Assembly: GCA_905213155.1 (NCBI GenBank)
Contig: CAJMHI010000011.1
Span: 1 to 45,687, forward strand
Reading direction: 5' to 3'
Origin: an uncultured Acidaminococcus sp.
Lineage (GTDB): Bacteria > Bacillota > Negativicutes > Acidaminococcales > Acidaminococcaceae
DNA length: 45,687 bases
Below the pieces are notes generated by a model. The model ran no database searches. It was not told the origin of the DNA and saw only the letters and a program-made list of their open reading frames with translations. The position numbers and the translations under genes are program-made. Shown here in pieces: positions 1 through 7,758 of this stretch; positions within the stretch are counted from its first letter, which is position 1, and every line of letters starts with the position of its first letter.

Positions 1-11
1 CGAGAAAGTAA

Positions 12-41
12 TTATGGGCTAAATTTTGCTTGATTTTTCAT
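12..41 (-). other. Very short ORF with strong RBS downstream of rseP
   Basis: Downstream of the rseP stop, an AAAGGAG ribosome-binding site sits seven bases before an ATG at 41-39. The frame reads nine codons (MKNQAKFSP) and then meets a TAA at 14-12. In many bacteria rseP is followed by ispG, so a long gene would be expected here. What is seen is either a leader peptide before the next gene, a gene broken by a frameshift, or a sequence error. The window ends 11 bases later, so I cannot decide. Confidence 0.25.
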
Positions 42-86
42 AGCTGGTCTCCTTTTGCGGGCCTTTTGTACAGCAAGCCAGTAAAT

Positions 87-1103
87 TTAACGGATCAAAT
101 CCTGCATAGTGGCAAAAACCGTAAGGCTCAGGATGCACGCAATCCCCACCCACTGGATGGCCAGCTTAGCCCGGGGCGGCAGTGCGTGTCCAATAATACC
201 CTCCAGAAGCAGCACCAAAAATTGACCGCCATCCAGTGCTGGGATAGGTAATAGATTCAACACAGCCAAATTGAGGCTCAAAAAGGCCATAAAGCCCAAA
301 TAAGGCACGGCCCCCTGGCTTGCAACGTCGCCCGCCATTTGGGCTACGCCAATGGGTCCGGAGAGTTCTGCCGGAGCTTTGCGGGTGATGATGAGCTTCA
401 GCCCCTGGAGCATTCCCGCCGTAATCCGTTCGATGGAAAGAGCGGCAGCTTTTACACTTTGCGCCAGCGTAAGATCCTGATGTTCTACAGGGGGACGAAT
501 CCCCAGCAAAAGGCGTTTGGTTTCTTTTTCCCGTTTGGGGATGATGGAAAACGTATAGGTTTTGCCGTTACGATTCACAACAAGGGATGATTGGGATTCG
601 CCCCGTTCCCTTATGGTATCCCCGATATCCGTCCATTTCACCATGGCCTTGCCATTGATGGACACAATCCGGTCCCCAGGTTTAAGGCCTGCCTGGGCCG
701 CCGGGTAATTCGCCATAAGAGAACCTGCCACCGGAGTATCCAGCGGGCGGTCCACTCCACTGACTGCAAAAAGCAGGAAGAAAATCAAAAAGGGCAAAAC
801 AAAATTCATAAAGGGGCCCGCCAAAATTACCAGCATCCGGGAAAGCAGTGGCTTATTGTTAAAACCCCGGGGACCGCACACTTCTCCGGGCTCCATGCCG
901 GCAATCTTGTTGTATCCGCCCAGGGGAAAAAGGCGCAAGGAATACAGCGTGTCCCCTATTTTTTTCTGCACCAGCAGAGGGCCGAAGCCAATAGCAAATT
1001 CGTCCACCTGCATCCCGGTGGCTTTTGCCATGAGAAAATGTCCCAATTCATGAACGGTAATCAAGACGCCAAAAAGAACCAGCCCGGCAATTACAGTCAG
1101 CAC
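87..1103 (-). CDS. rseP: RIP site-2 zinc metalloprotease RseP
   Basis: Intramembrane protease of the M50 (site-2 protease) family, which cleaves transmembrane anti-sigma factors and leftover signal peptides inside the plasma membrane. The zinc motif HELGH is at residues 18-22 in the first membrane helix. The third metal ligand lies in the NLLPIPALDGG motif at 283-293 near the C-terminus, and one PDZ domain spans roughly 115-200. At 338 residues it is in the usual range for Firmicutes single-PDZ members. The start is GTG at 1103, eight bases after AGGAGG, and it overlaps the dxr stop by a few bases, so the two are translationally coupled. It is the last complete gene of the uppS-cdsA-dxr-rseP unit. 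Confidence 0.95.
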   Translation of the reverse strand: MLTVIAGLVLFGVLITVHELGHFLMAKATGMQVDEFAIGFGPLLVQKKIGDTLYSLRLFPLGGYNKIAGMEPGEVCGPRGFNNKPLLSRMLVILAGPFMNFVLPFLIFFLLFAVSGVDRPLDTPVAGSLMANYPAAQAGLKPGDRIVSINGKAMVKWTDIGDTIRERGESQSSLVVNRNGKTYTFSIIPKREKETKRLLLGIRPPVEHQDLTLAQSVKAAALSIERITAGMLQGLKLIITRKAPAELSGPIGVAQMAGDVASQGAVPYLGFMAFLSLNLAVLNLLPIPALDGGQFLVLLLEGIIGHALPPRAKLAIQWVGIACILSLTVFATMQDLIR

Positions 1104-2260
1104 AATTCATTCCTCCTGTTTATTACACTCCGGGCAAGTTCCCGGGCCCTCCGGTCCGCTTCCACAATGGTTTCATACGAATCTGCCGCTTGATAGGACG
1201 TTTGATCCAATACCCGGGCAAGAACATCTGCCATTTCCAGATAAGAAATTTTCCCGGCAAAAAAAGCAGCATCTGCTTCCTCATTGGCTGCATTGAAGAC
1301 GCAGGGCAAAATTCCCCCTGCTTTGCCAGCCTGGATAGCCAGTGCAAGGGCAGGAAATGTCCGGGTATCCGGTTCATAAAAGGTCAACGGACCTGCCTTG
1401 ACCAGATCCAGTTGATCAAACGCAGTATTCCACCGGTTCGGATAGCTTAACGCATACTGAATCGATAGCCGCATATCCGGCACGCCCATTTGGGCAATAA
1501 CGGCCCCGTCCGTATATTCCACCAGAGAATGGACAATGCTTTGGGGATGAATGATGGGTGTAATTTTCTCATAGGGGACGTCAAAGAGCCAATGGGCTTC
1601 AATAACTTCCAGGCCTTTATTGGCCAGCGTGGAAGAATCCAGCGTGACTTTTGCCCCCATGTGCCAGGTAGGATGCCTTAGGCAGCGCTCCACGGTGACT
1701 TGCGCTAATTCATCCCGCTGCATGCCAAAAAACGGGCCGCCGGACGCTGTTAACAAAATCCGTTTAATATTTTTGTTGGCATTGCCCTGCAAGCATTGAA
1801 AAATGGCACTGTGCTCACTGTCCACAGGGGTAAGCTGCACGCCGTGCTCTTTTACAGCCTGCATCACAAGTCCCCCGGCAGCAACAAGCGACTCCTTATT
1901 GGCTAGAGCGATATGCTTTCCTGCCGCAATGGCGGAAAGTGTAGGTTTTAATCCAGCATAGCCCACCATGGCCCCCACCACGGTATCGGCTTCCGCACAC
2001 GTGGCACAGGCCATAGCTCCTTCCGGGCCGGATACGATTTCTGTTTTTCCCGTTATCCTTTTGCGAAGTTCTTCTGCTGCCGCTGGGTCTGAAAGAGACG
2101 CAAGCAGCGGTTGGAATTTACGGATTTGCTTTTCCAATAGGTCCACATTTTTATGGGCGGCCAGCGCCACAACCTGAAGCGATTCTGGATTTTTTTCTAC
2201 CACATCCAGGGTTTGGGTACCAATGGATCCGGTAGCCCCCAAAATGGCAATTTTTTTCAT
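1097..2260 (-). CDS. dxr: 1-deoxy-D-xylulose 5-phosphate reductoisomerase
   Basis: Converts DXP to 2-C-methyl-D-erythritol 4-phosphate with NADPH, the first committed step of the MEP isoprenoid pathway in the cytoplasm. The NADPH loop GATGSIG is at residues 8-14, NKES at 121-124, the metal-binding VDSEHSA at 146-152, SGGPF at 173-177 and NKGLEVIEAH at 214-223. These are the standard family motifs, and 387 residues is a normal length. It sits between cdsA (12 bases upstream) and rseP (overlapping). Together with uppS just upstream this makes an isoprenoid, lipid-carrier and phospholipid operon. No anomalies seen. Confidence 0.97.
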   Translation of the reverse strand: MKKIAILGATGSIGTQTLDVVEKNPESLQVVALAAHKNVDLLEKQIRKFQPLLASLSDPAAAEELRKRITGKTEIVSGPEGAMACATCAEADTVVGAMVGYAGLKPTLSAIAAGKHIALANKESLVAAGGLVMQAVKEHGVQLTPVDSEHSAIFQCLQGNANKNIKRILLTASGGPFFGMQRDELAQVTVERCLRHPTWHMGAKVTLDSSTLANKGLEVIEAHWLFDVPYEKITPIIHPQSIVHSLVEYTDGAVIAQMGVPDMRLSIQYALSYPNRWNTAFDQLDLVKAGPLTFYEPDTRTFPALALAIQAGKAGGILPCVFNAANEEADAAFFAGKISYLEMADVLARVLDQTSYQAADSYETIVEADRRARELARSVINRRNELC

Positions 2261-2272
2261 ATGCGGCCTCCC

Positions 2273-3100
2273 TTACAGCAAAAATCCCGCGAGAAAATAA
2301 TACGCAAAGGGAACCGAAAAGATCAGGCTGTCACACCGGTCTAATACGCCACCATGTCCCGGGAAGAAATTTCCAGAATCTTTAATATCACAGGAACGTT
2401 TCAATATACTTTCCACTAAATCCCCCAAAGGAGCAAAAAAGCCGATGCCAATCCCTAATAGCAGCATGGAGACCGCGCTGTAATCCAGCCACAAGCACCC
2501 CATCAAAAGGACGGTAGCCACGCAGCCGATAAAGCCGCACAGGGCCCCCTCCCGGGTTTTCTTGGGACTGACTTTAGGAAGAAGTTTGGTCTTTCCGAAA
2601 GCTCTGCCGCCAAAATAAGCAAAGGTATCACTGGCCCAGGTAGCAAACATAGTCATCCACAACAAGGCTTCCCCCAGGCTCACACTTCCCCAGAGAGGCA
2701 GCGTATACACGCGGCCCGTCAATTCCCGTAGCAGGATAAAATGGGCAAACGGCAGTCCGATATAGACCAGAGAGAGACAGGTGAGCCCGCAATTTTGGGG
2801 AAAATTTCCCCTGGCATAGAGCGCCAGCCCTTCTAATAGCACCAAAAGAGAAAATAGCGTAATCATGGGAAGCAGCCACTCATCAAAGCCTAAGCCGGCT
2901 GCTAGCAGCATAAAGAAAATCCCCAAAGCACCGCTGCCGATGTAGACCTGAATATTTAGCTTGTGCAACATATCCTGCAATTCTTTAAAACCCGCCATCG
3001 CAAGGACCATCACCCCCAGCATAAAGGGAAGTCCCCCCATTTTAATGAGAAAAAGGGCAATGGGAATGGCTACGATCGCTGTTTTGATTCTTTGACCCAT
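2273..3100 (-). CDS. cdsA: Phosphatidate cytidylyltransferase
   Basis: Integral membrane enzyme that makes CDP-diacylglycerol from phosphatidic acid and CTP, feeding all phospholipid headgroup pathways. The 275-residue protein is strongly hydrophobic with about eight predicted membrane segments. The CDP-alcohol signature is visible in its C-terminal half: SDTFAYFGGRAFGK at 157-170, GDLVESILKR at 226-235 and HGGVLDRCDS at 249-258. It begins 9 bases after uppS and ends 12 bases before dxr, which indicates cotranscription. Confidence 0.95.
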   Translation of the reverse strand: MGQRIKTAIVAIPIALFLIKMGGLPFMLGVMVLAMAGFKELQDMLHKLNIQVYIGSGALGIFFMLLAAGLGFDEWLLPMITLFSLLVLLEGLALYARGNFPQNCGLTCLSLVYIGLPFAHFILLRELTGRVYTLPLWGSVSLGEALLWMTMFATWASDTFAYFGGRAFGKTKLLPKVSPKKTREGALCGFIGCVATVLLMGCLWLDYSAVSMLLLGIGIGFFAPLGDLVESILKRSCDIKDSGNFFPGHGGVLDRCDSLIFSVPFAYYFLAGFLL

Positions 3101-3109
3101 TCTTACACC

Positions 3110-3916
3110 TCACTTATTGAGTCCGCCGAAGCGACGGTCTCTTTTCTGGTAACTGAGCAGGGCATCTACCAGCAGACTTTCAGAAAAGTCCGGCCAATAA
3201 ACCGATGTCGTCCAAAATTCTGCATAGGCGATCTGCCACAGCATAAAATTGCTGACCCGCAAATCTCCGCCGGTACGGATCAAAAGATCCGGTGCGGCAA
3301 GGCCTCGGGTATATAGATGCGCTGCTACCATCTTTTCATCTATGTCATGGGGCGCCAGCTTCCCTTCCTGTACTAAGGAAGCAATTTCTCTTGTTGCTTC
3401 CACGATTTCCCGCTGGCCGCCGTAATTGATTGCAATGTTTAAAATAATTCCTGTATTATTTCGGGTAGTTTCTAGGGCATGCTCCATTTTTTTCAGTACA
3501 ACATCCGGCATTCCTTCCCGATCTCCCATGAACCGTACCTGCACGTTATACTTGTGAAATTCTTCCAGTTCACTGGTGAGGTATTGGCCCAAAAGATTCA
3601 TAATAAATTTGACTTCCGTGACCGGCCGTTTCCAATTTTCCGTAGAAAAGGCATAGACACTGATCACTTGAATTCCCAGCTTGTCCGCAAATTTCACGAT
3701 ATTGCGCAGGGTTTTTGCCCCCTGAGCATGACCAAATGTGCGGGGTTTGCCCTGGGCACGGGCCCAGCGGCCATTGCCGTCCATAATAATAGCCACGTGG
3801 TGCGGTATGGCTTCTGGATAGAGTTGGGCTATTTTTGCTTCCAGACTTTGTTCTTCCTGATTTGTAGTTTGTTTTTCAGGCTGGTTGCTGGCCCGTCCAA
3901 AAAATTGTCTCAGCAT
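3110..3916 (-). CDS. uppS: Isoprenyl transferase (undecaprenyl diphosphate synthase)
   Basis: Cis-prenyltransferase that condenses isopentenyl diphosphate onto farnesyl diphosphate to give the C55 lipid carrier used for peptidoglycan and surface polysaccharide. IMDGNGRWA with the catalytic aspartate at residue 46 and STENW at 91-95 are present. The C-terminal RTGGDLRVSNF motif varies slightly from the more common RTSGE form. The first 38 residues form a polar, Gln/Glu-rich extension ahead of the catalytic core. It is the first gene of the unit that continues through cdsA, dxr and rseP. The upstream gap holds the ferredoxin terminator; I see only a weak promoter there (TTGTTT, 18 bases, TAAAGA). 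Confidence 0.95.
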   Translation of the reverse strand: MLRQFFGRASNQPEKQTTNQEEQSLEAKIAQLYPEAIPHHVAIIMDGNGRWARAQGKPRTFGHAQGAKTLRNIVKFADKLGIQVISVYAFSTENWKRPVTEVKFIMNLLGQYLTSELEEFHKYNVQVRFMGDREGMPDVVLKKMEHALETTRNNTGIILNIAINYGGQREIVEATREIASLVQEGKLAPHDIDEKMVAAHLYTRGLAAPDLLIRTGGDLRVSNFMLWQIAYAEFWTTSVYWPDFSESLLVDALLSYQKRDRRFGGLNK

Positions 3917-3954
3917 GGATAACCCCCGTTGTCTTTACGCATTGATTTACCACT

Positions 3955-3993
3955 AAAACAAAAGCAGCGCAGCCGGCAAATCGCAGGCTGCGC
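3955..3993 (-). terminator. Intrinsic terminator after ferredoxin gene
   Basis: An 8-bp GC-rich perfect stem (arms 3967-3974 and 3986-3993, GCGCAGCC/GGCTGCGC) with an 11-base loop. On the minus strand it is followed by a T-rich stretch (TGCTTTTGTTTTAG). It lies 15 bases past the ferredoxin stop and separates the pyrH-frr-fdx unit from uppS. Confidence 0.8.
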
Positions 3994-4007
3994 AAATGAG
4001 CTGTCGC

Positions 4008-4181
4008 TTATTCAACTTTGATAGCGCCGGTCGGGCAAGCGCCGGTGCAAGCATCGCAGTCAATGCAGCTAGCTTCATCAACGACGTATTTGCCGTCGGA
4101 TTCAGAAATAGCACCTACCGGGCAGGTTCCAGCGCAGGAACCACAGCCGATGCATTCGTCCTGATTAATCTTGTGTGCCAT
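4008..4181 (-). CDS. 2[4Fe-4S] ferredoxin
   Basis: A 57-residue clostridial-type ferredoxin, a soluble low-potential electron carrier for fermentative redox enzymes. It has two CxxCxxCxxxCP clusters: Cys10, 13, 16, 20 and Cys39, 42, 45, 49. I chose the ATG at 4181 because GGAGGT lies at 4191-4196, nine bases upstream; a longer frame reaching 4214 has no better site. Its start overlaps the end of the small upstream ORF by 17 bases, and a strong terminator follows. It is the last gene of the pyrH-frr transcript, an unusual companion for translation genes. Confidence 0.93.
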   Translation of the reverse strand: MAHKINQDECIGCGSCAGTCPVGAISESDGKYVVDEASCIDCDACTGACPTGAIKVE

Positions 4182-4413
4182 AATCAGTACACCTCCTTTC
4201 GAACTTACATCCAACGATTAATTGAATTATATTGTCAGCCGCTCTGCTTTGCTTCAACACATAAGCGTCCGCATCGCGCCAGACTTGCGTAGTAGAATGA
4301 AAGAATGGCTTGGCTCTTACAATCTGCGTTTCCCATCCCTGCGCATGCAGTAATTTCAGGGCATAGGACAGTGGCCTTGCCAGCACATCGGGCATAGCAG
4401 TCTGTGTACTCAC
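4165..4413 (-). CDS. Small PASTA-like protein between frr and ferredoxin
   Basis: An 82-residue ORF filling the gap between frr and the ferredoxin gene. The GTG at 4413 overlaps the frr stop as GTGA, suggesting translational coupling; an ATG at 4395 is an alternative start. Residues 7-35 (MPDVLARPLSYALKLL, then HAQGWETQIV) and the later VLKQSRAADNIIQLIVG resemble the beta-alpha-beta pattern of a single PASTA domain (PDVxGxxxxxAxxxLxxxGxxxxV, then VxxQxPxxxxxxxLxV). There is no signal peptide or membrane segment, so it would be cytoplasmic. The frame ends inside the ferredoxin start region. The family match is by eye only; that it is a real gene rests mainly on its tight packing and tidy overlaps. 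Confidence 0.55.
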   Translation of the reverse strand: MSTQTAMPDVLARPLSYALKLLHAQGWETQIVRAKPFFHSTTQVWRDADAYVLKQSRAADNIIQLIVGCKFERRCTDYGTQD

Positions 4414-4973
4414 ACCGCCATAACTTCCTTTTCTTTCTTTGCCAGCACATCATCAATCTTTTTGGTATACTGGTCAGTAAGTTTTTGGGAATCATCCTGG
4501 GCTGCTTTGGAATCATCCTCGGTGATTTCTTTTGCTTTTAGCATTTTTTTCACCGCGTCGTTGAAATCCCGACGAATATTCCGGATTTCCACACGGCTGG
4601 CTTCCCCTTTTTTATTCACCAATTTCACCAGTTCTTTCCGGCGTTCTTCGGTGAGAAGAGGCAGGCTCAAACGGATGACCTTGCCATCGTTATTGGGGTT
4701 TAAGCCTAAGTCACTGGTCTGAATAGCCTTTTCAATGGTCTTTAGCAGGCTGCGGTCCCAAGGTTTGATTTCAATCATTCTAGGTTCCGGGATGGATACA
4801 TTGGCTACTTGGGGTACCGGTGTCGGGGTCCCATAATAATCCACTTTCACCTGATCCAGTAAAGAAGGTGTAGCCCGTCCCGTACGAATATTGGCCAGCT
4901 CTGACCGCAAAGCCGTCACGGCGTTTTCCATTCTTTCTTTGGTTTTCGTCTGTAACTCTTCTAAGGTAGCCAT
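4410..4973 (-). CDS. frr: Ribosome recycling factor
   Basis: Splits post-termination 70S complexes together with EF-G. At 187 residues it has the exact family length (about 185), with the conserved block RTGRATPSLLDQVKVDYYG near residue 31 and the C-terminal helical region ending in a charged DDVLAKKEKEVMAV tail. It follows pyrH by a single junction (frr starts at 4973, pyrH stops at 4974), the classical pyrH-frr arrangement. The GTGA overlap with the next small ORF suggests coupled translation. Confidence 0.98.
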   Translation of the reverse strand: MATLEELQTKTKERMENAVTALRSELANIRTGRATPSLLDQVKVDYYGTPTPVPQVANVSIPEPRMIEIKPWDRSLLKTIEKAIQTSDLGLNPNNDGKVIRLSLPLLTEERRKELVKLVNKKGEASRVEIRNIRRDFNDAVKKMLKAKEITEDDSKAAQDDSQKLTDQYTKKIDDVLAKKEKEVMAV

Positions 4974-5699
4974 TTAGGTTCCTCCTACCAAGGTTCCGAT
5001 TTCTTCTCCGGCAGCAGCCCGCAGGATATTTCCTTCCTTTTCAATGTTGAACACTACAATAGGAATATGGTTATCCATACAGAGGCTGATCGCCGTAGAA
5101 TCCATCACTCCAAGATTTTTTTGAATGACTTCGATATAGTCCAGATGATCAAACATAGTGGCTTCCGGATGAATGGCAGGATCGGCGTCATACACCCCAT
5201 CCACGCCTTTTTTGGCCATCAGAATAGCATCTGCTTCAATTTCTGCGGCCCGTAAGGCAGCTGTGGTATCCGTGGAAAAATAGGGATTGCCTGTGCCAGC
5301 AGCAAAGATGACCACCCGTCCTTTTTCCAAATGCCGGACAGCTTTGCGCCGGATGTAAGGCTCTGCCACAGCCCGCATTTCTATAGCAGTCTGCACCCTT
5401 GTAGGTACGCCCCGCTGCTCCAGTGCATCTTGGAGTGCAAGAGAATTAATGACCGTTGCCAGCATGCCCATGTAATCGGCCGTGGCCCGATCCATTCCCT
5501 TGGAAGCTCCTGCCAGTCCGCGCCAGATATTGCCTCCACCGTTCACAACGGCTACATCCAGTCCACTGCTATGCACGGCTTGGATTTGGGCAGCAATATT
5601 ATCCACGGTTACAGGATCAATCCCATAGCCTCTTTCTCCCGCCAACGCTTCTCCGCTGAGTTTCAGAATGACACGCTTGAATGATCTTTTTCCAGCCAA
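4974..5699 (-). CDS. pyrH: UMP kinase (TTG start)
   Basis: Phosphorylates UMP to UDP in pyrimidine nucleotide synthesis; a bacterial hexameric enzyme of the amino acid kinase family. VILKLSGEAL near residues 10-19 and the nucleotide-binding GGGNIWRG at about 54-61 are visible, and 241 residues is typical. The start codon is TTG at 5699, supported by GGGAGGG seven bases upstream; no ATG fits. A TTG start implies modest initiation. It heads the pyrH-frr-ORF-fdx unit with its own promoter. Confidence 0.97.
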   Translation of the reverse strand: MAGKRSFKRVILKLSGEALAGERGYGIDPVTVDNIAAQIQAVHSSGLDVAVVNGGGNIWRGLAGASKGMDRATADYMGMLATVINSLALQDALEQRGVPTRVQTAIEMRAVAEPYIRRKAVRHLEKGRVVIFAAGTGNPYFSTDTTAALRAAEIEADAILMAKKGVDGVYDADPAIHPEATMFDHLDYIEVIQKNLGVMDSTAISLCMDNHIPIVVFNIEKEGNILRAAAGEEIGTLVGGT

Positions 5700-5740
5700 T
5701 CAGAGTCCCTCCCACAGAGTCCGATCTTTCTCTAACTGCT

Positions 5741-5769
5741 ATTATAGGTGAATTTCCCTTTTCCTGCAA
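5741..5769 (-). promoter_or_regulatory. Sigma-A-type promoter of pyrH-frr
   Basis: On the minus strand, TTGCAG (5769-5764), a 17-base spacer and a perfect TATAAT (5746-5741) lie 40 to 70 bases upstream of the pyrH start. The site is just downstream of the rpsB-tsf terminator. Confidence 0.75.
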
Positions 5770-5788
5770 GGTGTTTCGCCTAAGAAAT

Positions 5789-5810
5789 AGGGCTGTCCTG
5801 AGACAGCCCT
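5789..5810 (-). terminator. Terminator hairpin after tsf
   Basis: A perfect 9-bp inverted repeat (AGGGCTGTC at 5789-5797, GACAGCCCT at 5802-5810) with a 4-base loop, 16 bases past the tsf stop. On the minus strand it is followed by ATTTCTTA, a short, imperfect U-tract. It probably ends the rpsB-tsf transcript with some read-through. Confidence 0.7.
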
Positions 5811-5825
5811 ATAGATTTGGTTTGC

Positions 5826-6707
5826 TTATTTTACGAAGCTGGCAACCTCAGCAGCAAAGTCTTCCTTTTTCTTTTCAATGCCTTCACCCAGCTGATAGCG
5901 GGCAAATTTCTTTGCTTTGGCGCTATGTTCTTTCAGCAAAGCGGTAATGGATTTGTCAGGATCCTTGATGAATTCCTGATCCACCAGGCAGATTTCTTTG
6001 TAGAACTTCTGGATCCGGCCTTGTACCATCTTTTCAATGATCTTTTCCGGTTTGCCTTCGTTTCGTGCTTGTTCGGACAGCACTTCTTTTTCGTGGTCCA
6101 GTTCAGCCTCAGGAACCTGGGTCCGATCCAAGTAGGACGGATTGGCTGCAGCAATATGCATCGCTACGTCTTTAGCGACTTCAGCGTCGCCGCCTTCCAG
6201 TTCCACCAGGGCACCGATTTTGCCGCCCATATGAATGTACTGGCCAATGGTATCATTGCCATAAGCATAGACAGTAAAACGGCGGATATCAACTTTTTCA
6301 CCGATTTTAGCAATGGCTTCGGTTATAATCTCGCCTACGTTTTTGCCCGTATCTCCAAAGGTTTGGTTCTTCAGGGCATCCAAATCGGCCGGTTTGTTTT
6401 CTGCAATGTGTTTGCTGATAGAACGAACCAGATTCCGGTATTCATCCGTATTGGCCACAAAGTCGGTTTCGCAGTTGACTTCCACCATAGCCGCTACTTT
6501 GTTAGCTTCGTCTACATAAATATCTACTAGACCTTCTGCAGCGACCCGGCTGGCTTTTTTAGCCGCCTTGGACAGGCCTTTTTCCCGCAGAAAATCAATC
6601 GCCGCATCCATATTGCCATCCGTCGCCGTCAGGGCTTTCTTGCAGTCCATCATGCCGGCGCCAGTGCGTTCACGCAATTCCTTTACCATGCTCGCAGTAA
6701 TTGCCAT
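5826..6707 (-). CDS. tsf: Elongation factor Ts
   Basis: Guanine nucleotide exchange factor for EF-Tu. The N-terminal signature LRERTGAGMMDCKKAL (about residues 11-26) and the core motif VNCETDFVA (about 78-86) are intact, and 293 residues is the normal full-length form. It lies 33 bases downstream of rpsB in the near-universal rpsB-tsf pair and is followed by a hairpin terminator. Confidence 0.98.
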   Translation of the reverse strand: MAITASMVKELRERTGAGMMDCKKALTATDGNMDAAIDFLREKGLSKAAKKASRVAAEGLVDIYVDEANKVAAMVEVNCETDFVANTDEYRNLVRSISKHIAENKPADLDALKNQTFGDTGKNVGEIITEAIAKIGEKVDIRRFTVYAYGNDTIGQYIHMGGKIGALVELEGGDAEVAKDVAMHIAAANPSYLDRTQVPEAELDHEKEVLSEQARNEGKPEKIIEKMVQGRIQKFYKEICLVDQEFIKDPDKSITALLKEHSAKAKKFARYQLGEGIEKKKEDFAAEVASFVK

Positions 6708-6740
6708 CTGTATTCCTCCTGTAATAACGGGTCAGATTGC

Positions 6741-7487
6741 TTATTCAGCGTCTTTCTCTTCAACTTTTTCTGCTTCTTCTGCCACAACGGCTTCATCATC
6801 CACAGCGGCAGCCTTGCCTTCCAGCACGGCATCGGCCATTTTGCTGGTGAGCAGCCGTACGGCACGGATAGCGTCATCGTTTGCAGGCATCAGGTAGTCC
6901 ACTTCATCCGGATCGCAGTTGGTATCTACGGTAGCAACGATGGGGATGTGCAGTTTCCGGGCTTCCAGAACCGCATTGTGTTCTTTTCTCGGGTCAATCA
7001 CAAAGAGCGCTGCAGGCAGCTTCTTCATTTCTTTGATACCGCCCAAGTATTTTTCCAGTTTTGCCATTTCATGACGCAGTACAATCACTTCTTTTTTGGG
7101 CAGTACGGCAAAAGTGCCTTCTTCTTCCATCTTTTCCAGGTCATGGAGCCGTTTAATACGGGTTTGGATGGTCTTGAAGTTGGTGAGCATGCCGCCCAGC
7201 CATCTTTCATTGACATAGAACATATTGCAGCGTTCTGCTTCTTCTTTAATTGCGCCCTGGGCCTGTTTTTTGGTCCCTACAAACAGCACCTGACCGCCTT
7301 TTGCAGCAACTTCCCGCAGAAAATTATAGCATTCTTCCACTTTCTTAACGGTCTTTTGCAGGTCAATGATGTAGATCCCGTTACGTTCCGTGAAGATGTA
7401 CGGAGCCATCTTGGGGTTCCAGCGGCGGGTCTGATGCCCGAAGTGAACGCCTGCTTCCAAAAGTTGTTTCATTGATACAATAGCCAT
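6741..7487 (-). CDS. rpsB: 30S ribosomal protein S2
   Basis: Small-subunit ribosomal protein S2, bound between head and body of the 30S subunit. The N-terminus MAIVSMKQLLEAGVHFGHQ is canonical, and the ATG at 7487 has AGGAGGAAGT just upstream, so a longer in-frame extension to 7559 is rejected. The 248 residues end in a highly acidic, Ala/Glu/Val-rich tail of about 25 residues, common in S2. A strong promoter and a structured leader of about 110 bases precede it, and tsf follows. Confidence 0.98.
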   Translation of the reverse strand: MAIVSMKQLLEAGVHFGHQTRRWNPKMAPYIFTERNGIYIIDLQKTVKKVEECYNFLREVAAKGGQVLFVGTKKQAQGAIKEEAERCNMFYVNERWLGGMLTNFKTIQTRIKRLHDLEKMEEEGTFAVLPKKEVIVLRHEMAKLEKYLGGIKEMKKLPAALFVIDPRKEHNAVLEARKLHIPIVATVDTNCDPDEVDYLMPANDDAIRAVRLLTSKMADAVLEGKAAAVDDEAVVAEEAEKVEEKDAE

Positions 7488-7600
7488 GTTACTTCCTCCT
7501 GTTTTTCCTCCGCAGTGTATTTTCCGCATCCCCTCAGCTATGAGGACAGGCACGTCCAAACACTGCGTGTGTAGTAATGGGGCTGCATGTTTTACAGCCG
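7488..7600 (-). promoter_or_regulatory. Structured 5' leader of rpsB-tsf
   Basis: The leader between promoter and rpsB start can fold into a closing stem of 8 bp (CGCAGTGT 7511-7518 with ACACTGCG 7560-7567) enclosing alternative small hairpins (CCTCA/TGAGG at 7532-7545; GGAC/GTCC at 7544-7557). The first bases also hold a GGCTG/CAGCC hairpin. The closing stem lies just before the Shine-Dalgarno region. S2 is known to autoregulate rpsB-tsf in some bacteria, so this may be its binding leader; that role is inference. Confidence 0.45.
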
Positions 7601-7606
7601 GGAGAC

Positions 7607-7636
7607 ATTATACCATACTTGTTACAAACGTTGCAA
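7607..7636 (-). promoter_or_regulatory. Promoter of rpsB-tsf
   Basis: Minus-strand TTGCAA (7636-7631), an 18-base spacer and a perfect TATAAT (7612-7607), about 120 bases upstream of the rpsB start. Confidence 0.75.
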
Positions 7637-7660
7637 GTTAAACTTTATTGACTGGATGGG

Positions 7661-7689
7661 TTGCTTATTCGGCAGATCTTCGCTATAGT
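7661..7689 (+). promoter_or_regulatory. Promoter of the YbaK-family gene
   Basis: TTGCTT (7661-7666), a 17-base spacer and TATAGT (7684-7689), about 70 bases before the ATG at 7759. It diverges from the rpsB promoter. Confidence 0.55.
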
Positions 7690-7758
7690 ATGCGTAAAAG
7701 CTCCTTTATCCATAGTGCCAGGCAAGGCACTAAACTCATTGCCAAGGGAGGCGCATGA

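Noticed and set aside
5817..6530. Plus-strand frame (237 codons) opposite tsf
   Set aside because: Phe-rich translation typical of an antisense shadow of a Lys/Glu-rich gene; tsf is certain.
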